64,000 bases of DNA from Hemerocallis citrina (lineage: Eukaryota > Streptophyta > Magnoliopsida > Asparagales > Asphodelaceae). Made by a program: the position numbers and the translations under genes. The notes under the pieces were generated by a model. It did not search any database. It was not told the origin of the DNA and was given only the letters and a program-made list of their open reading frames with translations. Below are positions 1 through 11,631 of the stretch, piece by piece. Position 1 is the stretch's first letter. The number at the start of each line of letters is the position of its first letter. The stretch covers positions 74,467,227 to 74,531,226 of the forward strand of contig CM030366.1 of NCBI GenBank assembly GCA_017893485.1, written 5' to 3'.

Positions 1-141
1 ATTACATTTTAGTTGACTGAAATCAATACGGAAAATGTATAAATAGTATGAATCCAAAATATGTAGTGAAACACATTACAAAAATATATGTGCGTAACAC
101 CTAGGGGCAAAATTGTAATTCCAATTTTGCGGGGTGTTACA
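1..141 (-). mobile_element. End of a long LTR (family of B/C/D) inserted in copia gag
   Basis: Positions 1-141 are nearly the same as 27084-27224, the terminus of LTR C, and have the same orientation. On the minus strand the element begins with TGTAACACCCCGCAAAATTG at 141. It breaks the copia gag reading frame right after residues GKGKVILKM. The rest lies outside the window, so the target duplication (right copy would be gtcat, 142-146) cannot be checked. Positions 94-140 form the terminal hairpin typical of this family. Orientation is given relative to TGTAAC being the LTR 5' end. Confidence 0.75.
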
Positions 142-1304
142 GTCATCTTCAAGATCACCTTGCCTTTGCCCTTTATTTCTGAAGTAGCTGAGTTCCCCAT
201 GAACATTTTCTCTCCATTCTCTAATGGTTCGAAAGTGGAGAACATACTTCTATTGGAGCACACATGTCGAGTAGCTCCAGTGTCAATCCACCATTCCTTC
301 GGGTTTGAACCTAACATATTCACCTCTGAAATCACAGCTGAGAGGTTGATATCAGAAACATCTTGAACAATTCCTTGAACCAAGTTTGCTTCTCTGTTCC
401 TGTTCCTCTTGGGAAGTCTGCATTCAGTGAACTTGTGACCCATTTTATCACAATTGAAGCACTTGCCTTGAAACTTCGGCTTCTTGGAGATTCCTCTCTT
501 AGGCCCCAACTTGGGATCCTTGTTGTTGTGCTCATTGGAACGTTGTTTATGTTTCATTACATTTGCCTTAGCTGCATGACTGATGAGTCCAACTTTTTCA
601 GATTCTCTATTGTCTTCTTCAATACGAAGCCTGACAATGAGATCTTCAATGCCCATTTCTTTTCGCTTATGCTTTAGGTAATTCTTAAAGTCTTTCCAAC
701 CTTGTGGTAATTTTTCAATTATACATGCCACTTGGAAACTTTCACTTAAGTTCATACCTTCAGCATGAATCTCATGCAAGATTAGTTGTAGTTCTTGAAC
801 TTGACTGATCACTGTTTTAGAATCTACCATTTTATAGTCTAGGAAGCGGCCCACAATGAATTTCTTGGCACCGGCATCCTCAGTTTTATACTTATGGTCT
901 AGTGATTTCCAAAGTTCTTTAGCTGTTCTTTTGTCAATGTATACATTATACAAAGAATCGGCTAGTCCGTTCATTATGTAATTTCTACACAAGTAATCAG
1001 TATTTTTCCAAGCATCCACAGCGGCAATGACTTGGTTATCTTGCTCATCTTTCTTAAGATTTGGAGCATCTTCGTTCAAGAATCTTGCAAGATTCAGTGT
1101 GGTCAGATAGAACATCATCTTCTGTTGCCACCTTTTAAAGTTCTGCCCGTTGAACTTCTCAGGTTTCTCCCCATGGGAGATTGAGACAGGTACAACGGTG
1201 GGCATTGGCACTCGTGCCGCAGCAGCATTCGGTTCTTGCGTCGTATCAAAAATCGACACGTAGACCGTTTCAGACACAGCAGCATTGTCCGATGCAGTAG
1301 TCAT
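142..1304 (-). pseudogene. Ty1/copia gag and start of protease, truncated
   Basis: The frame opens at ATG 1304 ([10 protein letters not shown]). It shows the copia gag domain (UBN2-like: [14 protein letters not shown] near residue 50, then [19 protein letters not shown] and the [22 protein letters not shown] block). It then has a CCHC zinc knuckle, [14 protein letters not shown], for nucleic-acid binding. The start of the aspartic protease follows, [12 protein letters not shown], with active-site DTGA in place of the usual D-S/T-G-A. The frame is cut at 141 by an unrelated LTR. Integrase, reverse transcriptase and RNase H, which follow in copia, would lie left of the window. The part that is visible has no internal stop, so the element was probably young when it was hit. 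Its 5' LTR lies to the right. Confidence 0.9.
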
Positions 1305-1399
1305 TTTGATTCTGAAATTTACACAACACGAGTGTAAGTTTTCCAGATTAAAGAAAAAAAAAAGAAAAAACCGTGCCTCAAAATCGGAAATCAAAGAAA

Positions 1400-2561
1400 T
1401 CCAAACTCTGTTTTAAGTTTGTTACAAGTATTATTTACAAGATTTGTTTTACAATCAAAAGATAGAGAGGCACAGAAAACATAGAAGGGAACAGAAGAGA
1501 AGGAAAACCGAAAGAAAAGAAAAAGAAAAAATTAAATAAACAACTTACAAGAACAAATGAAAATTACAACTTGAGAAGCTGAGGCCTGTGTATCACACAG
1601 TGTCCTTAAAACAGATTTTGCCTCTTCCGGTTGCTGGAATGAATGAAGGCGTCTGTCTCCCAAGATGCAACGACTTGGAGCGATCACGTAGGCACCACGT
1701 ACCACTCCCGAACTGAGTATGAGCGCTTGAACCCTATTACCGACTTACCAATAAAACCAGAACCGAAGAAATAGTACAGAAGCAAACTTAGAGAAGGAGA
1801 GAAGAAGATCTGTTTGTGTGCAGGGAAGAAAGTAGAGGGGATGCCTCTATTTACAGGGGCTGGATTAAAACCGTAACGGCAGACAGCGAATTGAATGCCG
1901 GCACTGTAACGGCAGACAATGAGTTGAATGCTGACACTGTAACGGCAGACATCATTTACTGCCTTCAGTGTAACGGCAGACAACGAATTGAATACCGACA
2001 CTGTAACGGCAGACATCATTTATTGCATTCAGTGTAACGGTAGACAAAACGTTAAATACAGCACTGAAACGGCAGACAGAACCGTATCTGCATTCATTTT
2101 AGCCGTTACAAAAGAAAACTGTAGCAAAAAGTGGCTCTGCACGGGGTGGGGTCAAGTCGGTCTGGCATTCGTGTCCACAGGTCGTGCGGGCGAACACAAG
2201 TCGCATGTAAATCCGGTCCGTGATTTGCACCCCCCCCTCCCCGCGCAAGAGAGAGCCTCTCTTCTAGCCATCTTACAATCTTAGAAGGAGATTACTATAT
2301 ATCCTCTTCTATTTCCTTTGATTTTTCCGATGTGGGACTATGTTCCCTTAAACCATTTCAAGAATGAAAACGTCTCACTTTGAGAGACAGTTTCTCATTC
2401 ACCCCTTAACCGATTTTAGCAAACCAATATATGATTTTGATCTACTCACGAAGGAGAACACAAATCAATCAAGATCTCTCAATAATTCATTGAGGGTCTT
2501 ACTCAAAAAAATGCTCAAAAATCGGTTCGTGAATGGTGTCTAAAACACTCATTTCCTAACA
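1400..2561 (-). mobile_element. 5' LTR and leader of the copia element
   Basis: On the minus strand the LTR starts at 2561 with TGTTAGGAAATGAGTGTTTT, a start typical of plant copia LTRs. A TATA-like TGTAAATAG lies at 1847-1855 (minus), followed by a pyrimidine-rich leader. The U3 part carries a seven-copy tandem array at 1873-2080. I could not fix the LTR 3' end or find a clean initiator-Met-tRNA primer site between it and the gag ATG at 1304, so the left limit is approximate. Next to the LTR start lies cagac (2562-2566), the expected target-duplication copy. Its partner is outside the window. Confidence 0.65.
1873..2080 (+). repeat. Seven-copy ~32-bp tandem array in copia LTR U3
   Basis: The motif GTAACGGCAGAC or a close variant starts at 1873, 1906, 1939, 1970, 2003, 2034 and 2066. 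Spacings are 31-33 bp, close to three DNA helical turns. Each core contains TAACGG, the core of plant MYB-type (MSA-like) binding sites. It lies just upstream (minus sense) of the LTR TATA-like box, where enhancers of copia LTRs sit. Confidence 0.85.
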
Positions 2562-3041
2562 CAGACAGGGAAACCCCGACGCTTTTTTGGAATTCCCCAG
2601 CGTTTATAAATACCGGGGAATAACATACTGGCATTTTCGAAAATTAACGCTACAACAAATGCTAGAGTTGCGCATGTTGGGGACTGTTGGCAGCCTACAT
2701 TGGTGCTTTTAAAAATACCAGTGTAGCGTCAGTATACATTGGCGTTTGTAAAACACTGGGATATATATTTTTGAATTTTTAATTTTTTTTGGTAAAAAGG
2801 TACACGGGTAAAAACGCCGGGGTAGGTGTACCTTTTTTTTTTAGTGTGTGTGTGGAAAAAAGGAACTTGAGAGCTTATACAAAATCCATAAAAATTTCTA
2901 TACATAATAATTTCCGGTAATCCATACAAAGAATAAGAAATTTTATACATCCATACAAAGAGTCAGAAATCTTATACATACATAGAAAAAGTAAGAAATC
3001 TTATACAAAACTAAACACAACCATCATCAAGTTGTTTACAT

Positions 3042-3126
3042 CTATTCCCCTTGTATCCCCAATTCCATACTCATTTTCCTTGATGAAGCAAGAGAATGAG
3101 CCTCAGACTTGCTGAATAGCCTAACC
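3042..3126 (-). pseudogene. Captured last exon of a RING-like gene
   Basis: On the minus strand a splice acceptor (gttttgcag) is followed by an exon coding GVRLFSKSEAHSLASSRKM and ending SMELGIQGE stop. It joins in frame (codon AG|G) to the exon at 3432-3889, giving ...CPKCRQLIRVRLFSKS. Inside the CACTA element this looks like a transduplicated terminal exon. Whether it is transcribed is unknown. The parent gene is not identified beyond the RING-like cysteines of the upstream exon. Confidence 0.5.
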
Positions 3127-3431
3127 CTGCAAAACAAAAACACCAAAAAATTTTCCAATCCTCAATATAAAAGATAGATTCATATTTCTGGTTAAGAGAA
3201 TAGTCATCATAAACTGCAAAACAAATGGTGTATAGTAGTTGAACCTACATCTGCATACCCTACTTGTGTATAAACTATCTCATACTATCATGCAAATAGT
3301 GATTCTAAATTAACAAATGGTAACAATTGTAAACATATCATATAATATGTAGGAATGTATAAATATACATATCATATCTTCATGAACTAAAATATACCAC
3401 AATTCTAGATTTGGATTCGCATATAACTTAC

Positions 3432-3889
3432 CTAATGAGCTGCCTGCACTTTGGACATTGCGTTCCGCCAGGGCCGGCCCCATCCATGAGGCGGGTGAGG
3501 CGGCCGCCTCAGGCTCCCTGCGTTTTTGTGATTTTAGGGGCCCCAAATTTGTAATTTCCTTGTAAATATAAGCACGTATTTTGCGCATACAAAAATACTG
3601 TTATTAGGGGCCTCCAAAAATAATTATTTGAGCCTTTAATTTTTTTTTTAAAAATTACTTGGGTTTAGGCTTGAAGACTTGAATTGAATTTGAGACTTTA
3701 AATTTGAGTGATTTAAAATAAATTTATATATTTTGCATATTTTATTTTCAACAATGTGTAATTTTTTTGTATACATGTTTTTTTTTTATTTGTAGTGTAT
3801 GGCTCCATTTCGGGAGTTCGACTCGGGCCCCCGAGAACTCAGGGCCGGCCCTGCGTTCCGCATTTCAAAGCAGCACATTTCAAGCATTT
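3432..3889 (-). pseudogene. Captured RING-like exon split by a hAT MITE
   Basis: With the MITE (3469-3853) and one copy of its target duplication removed, the minus strand has an acceptor (gttcag), then a 66-bp exon coding KCLKCAALKCGTQCPKCRQL, then a GTAAGT donor at 3431. The spacing C-x2-C-x8-C-x2-C with CPKCR and a following hydrophobic residue matches the second half of a C3HC4 RING finger, as in C-terminal RING E3 ligases. The first half of the RING is not seen. The insertion destroys the exon, so the capture came first and the MITE came later. Confidence 0.5.
3469..3853. mobile_element. hAT-type MITE, 385 bp
   Basis: The terminal inverted repeats are CAGGGCCGGCCC at 3469 and GGGCCGGCCCTG ending at 3853. 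The flanking 8-bp sequences cgttccgc at 3461-3468 and 3854-3861 are identical. An 8-bp duplication and a CAGGG-type terminus are diagnostic of hAT. It has no coding capacity and an AT-rich interior with the GGGGCC(C)C motif near both ends. Confidence 0.93.
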
Positions 3890-4370
3890 CTGAACCTCGG
3901 GAGATAACAAGAGATGCCTCTCGTTCAGAAATTAATCACTGCAAATTTAATAACACCAATTCTACATTAAAAATATATGTACATACACAAGTTTATTTCA
4001 TCCAAAATGCCTCTAGTTCATATATTAATCACTGCAAATCAGCTTAGTGTCAGTAGGGCTAACACATGCTATAATTAAAACATAGAAGAAATTCAAACCA
4101 ACATGAACAACCCGTAGACACAATAAAGTCTGATATAGAAGTCATTATCATCTACGCACTTTTCAAACTCTCGATAGCAAGAAAATTTGTTGGATATCAA
4201 ATAAGATGAAATGAAGCTCAGTAATCTACGGTAGATTAACATGATGCATTATGGATTTCATCTAAAAATCTCACATGTGTTTGGATCTATACCTCATAAG
4301 AAGTATTAAGAAGTGGAAATGAATTGTTGGGATATTAATGATGCTGAAACAAACTACCAAATTTACTTCC

Positions 4371-4476
4371 ATCCTGGGATTGTCTTCACTGGGAAACCCA
4401 TAAAGAGTGTGGCAATTCGACCAAGACAAGTGGCACTCTGAATAAAACTCCCATAGGTCCCTCTCACATGCGACAC
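4371..4476 (-). pseudogene. Captured glucose-transporter exon (exon b)
   Basis: On the minus strand an acceptor (gattag) precedes GTGTCGCAT and the exon codes VSHVRGTYGSFIQSATCLGR and then IATLFMGFPVKTIPGW. This matches the conserved E-V-S-P-x-x-V-R-G-T-Y-G-S-F-x-Q segment of plastidic glucose transporters (pGlcT, MFS sugar-porter family), which exports glucose across the chloroplast inner envelope. It joins in frame to exon a: ...LYVME|VSHVRG. The normal donor after GW looks mutated (GGAAGTAA), and only this pair of exons is present, so it cannot encode a transporter. Confidence 0.8.
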
Positions 4477-4604
4477 CTAATCGGCTTTAGATGAAAAAAA
4501 AAATGAAAAAAAAATATGACATACTATAAGCCAAATGAAAAGCTACAAATTGCAGTAACCATGCTATACATCTAAACAAATTTATACTTATTGCACTGTC
4601 ATAC

Positions 4605-4704
4605 CTCCATCACATAAAGAGAGGCAACAGCTGGACCTAGGCCCATCCCAATTCTGACTAAAAATCTACCAAATAGAATGCCTTCCAAAGTGCTTGCTGT
4701 TGCA
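4605..4704 (-). pseudogene. Captured glucose-transporter exon (exon a)
   Basis: A 100-bp exon on the minus strand, with acceptor ...tttacag and donor GTATGA. It codes ATASTLEGILFGRFLVRIGM then GLGPAVASLYVME. This is the TM4-TM5 region of the plastidic glucose transporter type of MFS sugar carrier (family pattern T-L-x-G-M-L-x-G-R-x-x-V-G-x-G-M-G-L-G-P-x-V-A-x-L-Y-V-x-E). Intron positions are kept, so the CACTA element picked up genomic DNA, not cDNA. Confidence 0.82.
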
Positions 4705-5157
4705 CTGTAAATGAATGTATTGTAGTGTTTTTAACTATCAAGGTCATAAACAATATAAGAAAAGAACATCATAAGTGATCAGAGTTGAAAGTTTTATAAG
4801 AGAAAAATCATCATAAGAAGCAAATTCACGAAGTTGCCTCATTAATATATTATAAAGAGGAACATGTTTTTCTATTTATGAAAAAAACAAGTGTCTTACA
4901 TAGGCAGAGGGACTACAAATAACAATATATAAATTTTTTGAACAGGTTAGATATAGATAATGTCGAAACCCCGCAAAAGCTTACATAGTATTCACATAGT
5001 ATTCACAAACAATGTATCAGGTTGTAGTTGGTTATACTTCATGGCTAATATGGAAGAAGCACAATGAGATAATATCTATTTAATGAAGAAGCATCATTAG
5101 ATCAGTCGGATGTAGCAATATAAGTATGGAAGATGGCATTAGAGTATGTTACCCTGG

Positions 5158-5481
5158 GTATCTCTGCAGGTGCCAGAAGGGTGGAAGAACTCACAGTATT
5201 GTGGATTGTTCCTTAATTGCGCGAATGAAGCTACAGCTGCAGGGTTTTTAATCAGAGATTGCAAAGGAAGATGTCTGCAAGATTCAGCCATTGACATCAG
5301 AGTTTCTTCAGCTTTGAAGCCGAAGTATGGGCTGTATTGGTTAGGAATAACTGAAGCATGTAGAACATACCCTTCTGCATCCATATGGCTTGAAGGAGAT
5401 AATTTAGCTGTTGTTCAAATGTTGTTGGATGGTCAGAATGATGATCTCTCCCATGCTATTAGACGTCAAAACATATGCTAA
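5158..5481 (+). pseudogene. RNase H-like (RVT_3) fragment
   Basis: Downstream of an acceptor-like ctctgcag the plus frame reads VPEGWKNSQYCGLFLNCAN, then EATAAGFLIRDCKGRCLQDS, a V/R-VSSALKPKYGLYWLGITEA block and IWLEGDNLAVVQMLLDGQND. This is the pattern of plant RNase H-like domains (RVT_3) found at the C-terminus of non-LTR elements and in some domesticated proteins: AAGF-IRD-G, A-E-GL-A and EGDN-V. It stops at 5481. The acidic residues are partly lost (KPKYG in place of the usual A-E). It is unlinked in orientation to the LINE at 5944, so it is probably another captured or fossil piece. Confidence 0.6.
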
Positions 5482-5921
5482 GAACCATGGGGCAGGCAAA
5501 AATTCTGTTAGCGTTAATGCTAGTATATATGATGCAGCCTGGCCTTACCTGAGCTACAACTCAGTGGAGTTTGTATTTAAGTCTTTTTCTAACCCCCCCC
5601 CCCCCCCTGCGGCACAAAAAAAAAACGCTTTGTGCATTAGCATAAACACCCTCTTCCTTTCTCCATGTCGGTCCTCACTCTGCTTAGACAGGTCTCAACT
5701 CAAACCATGCTACAATCATAATAACCAGTTACTCAGACTAAACTAAAACCTTGTATACGCTGCATTTGCATCACGCACATAGAATTCAATAAAAATAAGT
5801 CACAATAATAGATTCGCATAAATACAAGGTTAAAACTTTCGTATTTGAAAAATAGCTTTGCATCGGAAATGAATACTTCAGTAGAATAAGGATTTAAAAC
5901 CATTAAACAAGAACATAAATA

Positions 5922-5943
5922 CAACTAAACTACAGAATGTCTT
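5922..5943 (+). repeat. Left target-site duplication of the LINE (22 bp)
   Basis: The 22 bases at 5922-5943 (CAACTAAACTA...ATGTCTT) are identical to 14077-14098. They flank the LINE exactly, as expected from target-primed reverse transcription. Confidence 0.93.
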
Positions 5944-7199
5944 TTTTTATATGGTGAGGATAGAGTCGTAAGACTCCAGCACGATGAATATAATAAAAAG
6001 AATAATGGTAATACAGACAAGCTCAATTTTACACGGAGTAAAACTGACCACAAGCAACCACTAAAGAAATGAAAATTACAAAACTCCACAAAAGAAAAAG
6101 AGCAGCAATGAGACAAATTGCTGCACTGACACAGCAATACAGACGAACTAAAAAGCAGAGCAACGATGGTCCGAAAGAAGGAGGGCCCCGGCCGCCCGCA
6201 GGAAGAGACGCAGCGAAGACCAGCTTCGACCCAGCACAACACTCTTAATCTGAGAGAGGGCCTGACCACTAGGAGCAAACAACCAGTACAGCATAGGCCG
6301 TTCGCCGCTGCAAACGCTGCTAAACGCAACCACAAACAGGAGAACAGAAAGCACAATAATCAGTGAGACTTAGCAAATCCCAACAAAACAATATGGCTTG
6401 GAGAACCCAGGCAAACTGACTGAAGAATAACAACGAAACTAGAGGTCCACACCGCCGTCTAAAGGGGTAGACAGAAAAAAGTTGGCAAGCCCATAAAGCA
6501 TCAGCCTCTACCGGCGTTAAACAAAACGCAAATTCTAACCAACGGACAGACTCAACCAAAAGAAAGGTGAAACTTCAAATGGGAAGCCAGCTGGTACAGA
6601 GCCGGAGGTGCAAAAGCATTAACAAATGCCAATGCAAAGCTAAAGAACAACTACAGAGAGCAAGGGAACAAATAACAAGCAAAGCACAAATCCAACAACA
6701 CAACATGCCGATCAGACCAGACTGAATGGACACATCCAATGCAAACAGAGCACACTAAAACAAAATTCAGCAAAATGGAACCTGCGTCAACGACCAGGCA
6801 ACCCGGAAAAGTATGAGAAACTATAAAAGCTACTAGCTACATAAGAAAAGAAAAGATCAGTACATGGCCATAGTAAGAAGTGAAGAACAACAATAATTAT
6901 AGCAGCTCTAAGGACTGAAAGCAACTAGCCTGAGAAGCAACCCGAACAAAAAAAGAACATCCAAAATACCAAAAGACCAAAACTCTGAGAGCCACAAAGC
7001 CATCGGGCACAGCCAACAACTTGGGCAAAACATCCCGAACACAGGGATAAAAGCAATAGAAATGGCAGTAGCTTCACATCTGCAAATCCCACAAAAGTAA
7101 CAGAATATTACAACCAAGCAACATAATCTCAAATAAGAAAAGAAGTTGAAGAACGAAAGCAACACGCCGCCTCATCTAAACGATACAGGCACAGAGCCT

Positions 7200-10100
7200 C
7201 CGCTTTATCTGAAGATAAAGATGAGGACCAATGCTTAGAGAAAAAATATACTCATCTATAATATTAGCACTAGGTCTAGATTTATGAGAAAAGATGCGAT
7301 TGTTTCTTTCTATCCAAATAACCCAGATGATAGCCATGATAGAGAGCATCCAGGATAGACAGAAATCTTTTTTAACTGAATGGAAATGCCAGCAGGAGAA
7401 AAAGGAGGTAGGAAAGGACGAAGCTTGCCAAGCATTGACACAGATTATCCAAACGGGTTGAGTAAAGGGACAATGAAGAAAGAGATGATCTACATCTTCA
7501 TGCTCTAATAGGCATAAAGCGCATAATTGCCCATGAGCATTTTGTTGAGAATTTCCACGGTAAGGAGTTTGTTATTGAATGTGAGCCAAGTAGGAATTTT
7601 AGATTTGAGAGGAGCACAACTGCTCCAAATGCACTTAGCGAAAGGAGAGTAGCTCCTCCATGATTCAGGAAGTTATAAAAAGATTTAACAGAGAAAGAAC
7701 CAGAGCCGGCCCACCGTCAGCTAAAGTCTTCTTTGACATGCCAGGAGTAATTGTTTAAACAAGATAACAAAAGAGTGAACTGAGGACCCAAAGAGGGGGG
7801 TAGATCAGGACTGAATGGGATATTCCATTCCTTTAGGTTATTATGAACCGTTAAATAATTTTCCACGGTGGCAGACGAATCGATGGCCAGCTGGAATAGA
7901 TCAGGCAAGGCGTACGCCAGTTTAATGTTACCTATCCAAAGGTCGATCCAGAACTTGGTCTTCGACCCATCCGCACACATGTGATCAATACCGCATTGAA
8001 AAGGAGCCACCACTTTCCAGACACTCTTCCAGAAAGGGGATGCCTTGTGTGATAGGGAGGGTAGAAAGTCCCAAACCTTCCGTCTTGAGTAACATTTATT
8101 GGAAATCAGACGCGCCCAAGGGAGATAATCTTCTTTCAGTATTTTCCACAACCATTTACCCAACAAAGCTAAATTTTGGTGCCTGAGGTCAAGAACCCCC
8201 AAGCCACCAGCTGCTTTGGAAGTACAAACTATCTTCCAATTGCAGAGATGAGTATCGGCTCTATAATTGTCCGAGTCCGACCAAAAAAAATTTCTTTTAA
8301 TTTGATCAATCCTCTTGATGACCCAAGAAGGGACATAGAAAAAGGACATCATATACAGCGGAATAGAGGAGAGGACCAAGTTTACTAAGATTAATCTAAC
8401 TCCTCTGGAGAGATGCTTGGCAGACCAAATGTTAAGTCTGGATTCGACTTTATCTATCATTGGGATTCAATCGGATCTATGCTACTTACCCCACCTCAGG
8501 GGAATTCCTAGATACTGAACAGGAAAAGAGGCGGAGGCACAGTTGAAAAATTATGCAATCTCGGTTTGACGGTTGGTAGAACCGCCAAGCCAAAGAACCG
8601 AAGATTTTAGGAAATTAATGGATAAACCCGAAGCATTTTCAAAGATATAGAGGAGGAGTTTAAGGTTTCGAAGGGTACACCCATTGGGTTTAGCAAAAAT
8701 AATGGTATCATCGGCATATTGTAAGTTCAGAATGCCTCGGAAACTCTGAGAGCCTCCGAGACCTTCAATGACATTGGCTTCCCAAGCATTGCAGAGCAAT
8801 TTACTGAACACATCAGCAACAAAAGTGAACAGCAGGGAAGAGATGGGGTCGCCTTGACGTAGCCCACACTTACATTTAAATTTGTTGCCTTCTGCACCAT
8901 TAATGAGAATATAAGAACTACTAGCGAAAAGACTAGACTTAATCTAGGCAATCCACCTAGAGCCGAAGCCACGATGAATGAGGATATCAAGAAGGAAGTC
9001 CCATATGACTTTATCATAGGCTTTTTCAAAATCTAGTTTTAGCATAATCCCCTCAGTGTTGGATCTGTGGTATTCGGAAATAATTTCCTGGGCAGAAGTC
9101 ACACTGGCTAGAATGAATCTATCTTTAATAAATCCAGATTGAGCTGGATCGATAAGGGGGGAGATAACTAGACTGAGGTGATTAGCAAGAATTTTCATAA
9201 TGATCTTAAAAGTAGTGTTAAGAAGGCTAATGGGACGGAATTTGGAAATCGAGTTAGCTCCCAATATTTTGGGAATAAGAACAATGTGAGCGTAGTTGAT
9301 CCGATCAAAGGAAAATGAACCTCGGTGATGGTCCGAAAACATCTCAAGAAGGTCATCTTTGAGGAATTCCTAAAATCGTTGGAAGAAAAAAGCTGGGAAG
9401 CCATCAGGACCTGGTACCGAATAGCTTTTTAAGGCGAACACATCGGCTTTAATTTCCTCCATGGAGAAAGGGTCTTCCAGCTTAGTAAGGTCATGAAATT
9501 CTTGATTATAGAGCTGAGCGCAGACAAGTAGAATAGAACAAAGTTTAGAAGAGCCCAAGAGACTTTTATAGAAGTGAAGGAAGGTAGCATGGATGTCAGA
9601 ATCAGAATTAAGCTAAATGCCGTTATCGACAATGGAAGTAATACGATTGCATCGTTGGCGATGAGAGGCAAAGTTATGGAAAAAGGCGATGTTACCATCA
9701 CCCTCCTTAAGCCATCGAATCTTCGCCCTCTGTGCCCATTTGATGTGATCTTAGTTAAGAATGGCAGCGAATTCTCTCTTATATGAACTCCGATCGGAAC
9801 AGAGTGAGTCCGATATGGGACCCTGCTCTTCGAGCTTATCAATGGAGTCAATGGAAAAGAGGAAGAAATCTTTAAGAGCATTGGAATTACAAAAATGCTC
9901 TTTGCGCCAAATCTTGCAGCCGTATTTGATAGCATGAAGTTTGAGCAAGATCCGGCCAAGATCGTGAGAGCCCATAATTGAGGAAAGGCAATCAAAGATC
10001 AGATTAACAAAGACCTGGTCTTGTAACTAGAATTTTTCAAATCAAAATTTGAAAGGTTTAGGAAAATTAAAGTTAGAATTCAGAGCAATAGGCACGTGAT

Positions 10101-10850
10101 TTGACGTTGGATTAGAAAGAGCATAGGCGAAGGAGTTGTGGAATAAAGAAATCCAATCATGCGAAACAAGGAAGTGATCGAGCTTGGCCATAGAAGGCGC
10201 AAGTCGCATATTGGACCAAGTAAATGATCTTCCGTTTATCAGAATATCGGATAAATTAAGCGATCGAATGCAGTTATTAAAATGATAAGAGTCAATGCAG
10301 AAGCATTACCAGACCTTTCATAAGAGAATCCGGTCACGTTGAAATCGCCACAGAAGAAGCATAAGCCGTTGAGATTAATGAAAAAGGACTCAAATTCGGT
10401 CCAGAAAAGGGATCTACGATCCGCAGTAGAAGGGCTGTAGACTGAAACCACCATGAGACAGCAATTGAATTCAGCCCAGTGAAGGCAGACAACAAGAAAA
10501 AAGATTAAGCAGCGAACTGAAATAAGGGAGAATCTAGATTCCTTATATCCAAAAAGGATACCGCCCCTTGATCCGATTGCGTCAAGGGAGATCCATTTAG
10601 TGATTAAGGATCCACCAATCGATCGTAGGATCGCAGGAGGGATAAACTCCAGTTTAGATTCCTGAATGGATATTAAGTCACAATGGGAAGATGAGATGAG
10701 GTGGTAATAAATAGCTTGTTGTTTAGTCTCGCACCGGAGACCCCAAATATTCCAAAAGATGCTAATCATTAAAACAATTAGACTCGTAAGCTCTTGAAAT
10801 TTTTCGGGAGCGAATGAAGTCCAAAACCGAAAGATTATTAACATTAACAT
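7200..10850 (-). pseudogene. LINE ORF2: endonuclease + reverse transcriptase, degenerate
   Basis: In minus-strand order: an AP-type endonuclease (WNIWGLRCETKQQAIYYHLI near 10780, IQESKLE, CGDFNVTGFSYERSG near 10320, then INGRSFTWSN and LDHFLVSHDW near 10150). Next is the reverse transcriptase: IRWLKEGDGNIAFFHN near 9710, SYSVPGPDGFPAFFFQ near 9410, FRPISLLNTTFKIIMKILA near 9230, LKLDFEKAYDKVIWDFLL near 9020, catalytic YADDTIIF near 8710, then YLGIPL and the thumb/LNIWSAKHLSRGVRL block near 8420. A degraded zf-RVT region follows to about 7200. Stops or frame changes occur near 10020, 9605, 9372, 8943, 8550, 8480 and 7715. The enzyme would nick the target and copy the LINE RNA; this copy cannot. 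Confidence 0.9.
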
Positions 10851-11631
10851 TAAAACCCATGTCCGCTGCTAGGCGTATCATGTCCGAGTTGGTGAGAGAA
10901 TCAAAGTGCACTTGGTATATAGAACCTAGCGCCGACTGACCCGTTCTAGTCGGAGCAAGGGGGGGATTTCTAAATTGCGGACTTGGGCAGCTAAGGAGGC
11001 CCTAGATTCTGCCGAAAGATGAGTATCCTTTTTAGCACGAATACGGGCACTAGAACGTATGAAAGTACAGGACGATTTAACCCTGGAGAGCTTAGGAAGG
11101 ACATTTTGAACCTCTTCTATAGTGACAGTTGGCACCTTAGAAGTAGCTTCCTGAGGAGGGCTCGCCAGCACTGAATAGTCTCCAGTGTGGGGCTGACTAG
11201 AGGAAAAATGAGCCACAGAACAAGTTAAGGGAGATGAGCATTGGTTACCTAACTGATCAGGAGAGGAAGAAAGAGTGGTTTTCAAAATATTACAGTTGTG
11301 CAAGGTAGGTAAGGAGAAGAGAGTAAAAAGGAGATTTTCCCTGCCTCTTAGAAGATAGAGTTCTTGAATGGTCAATGCAGGAGTAGAACCCCCCCAAATG
11401 ACAGTATTTAAGAGACACGAAGCTCAGAGAAAAAGAAAAACTAACGGAGAAGGAGGAATAAAGACCGCAACGAACATCGCAAAGCCAAATGCAAGAAAAA
11501 TCAATCAAAGAAAAAACAGTAAAAATACAAGAATTAAAGTATAGTAATACCTTGTGCTGAGACGAGGGATGAGCCAAGTCCGATTTATCTTCAGCAAGAA
11601 GATCATCACGATCAATCCACACGTCCAATTT

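Noticed and set aside
5925..7165. Several minus-strand frames of 60-140 codons
   Set aside because: They lie in the LINE 3' region and are Leu/Phe/Cys-rich noise, not a separate gene.
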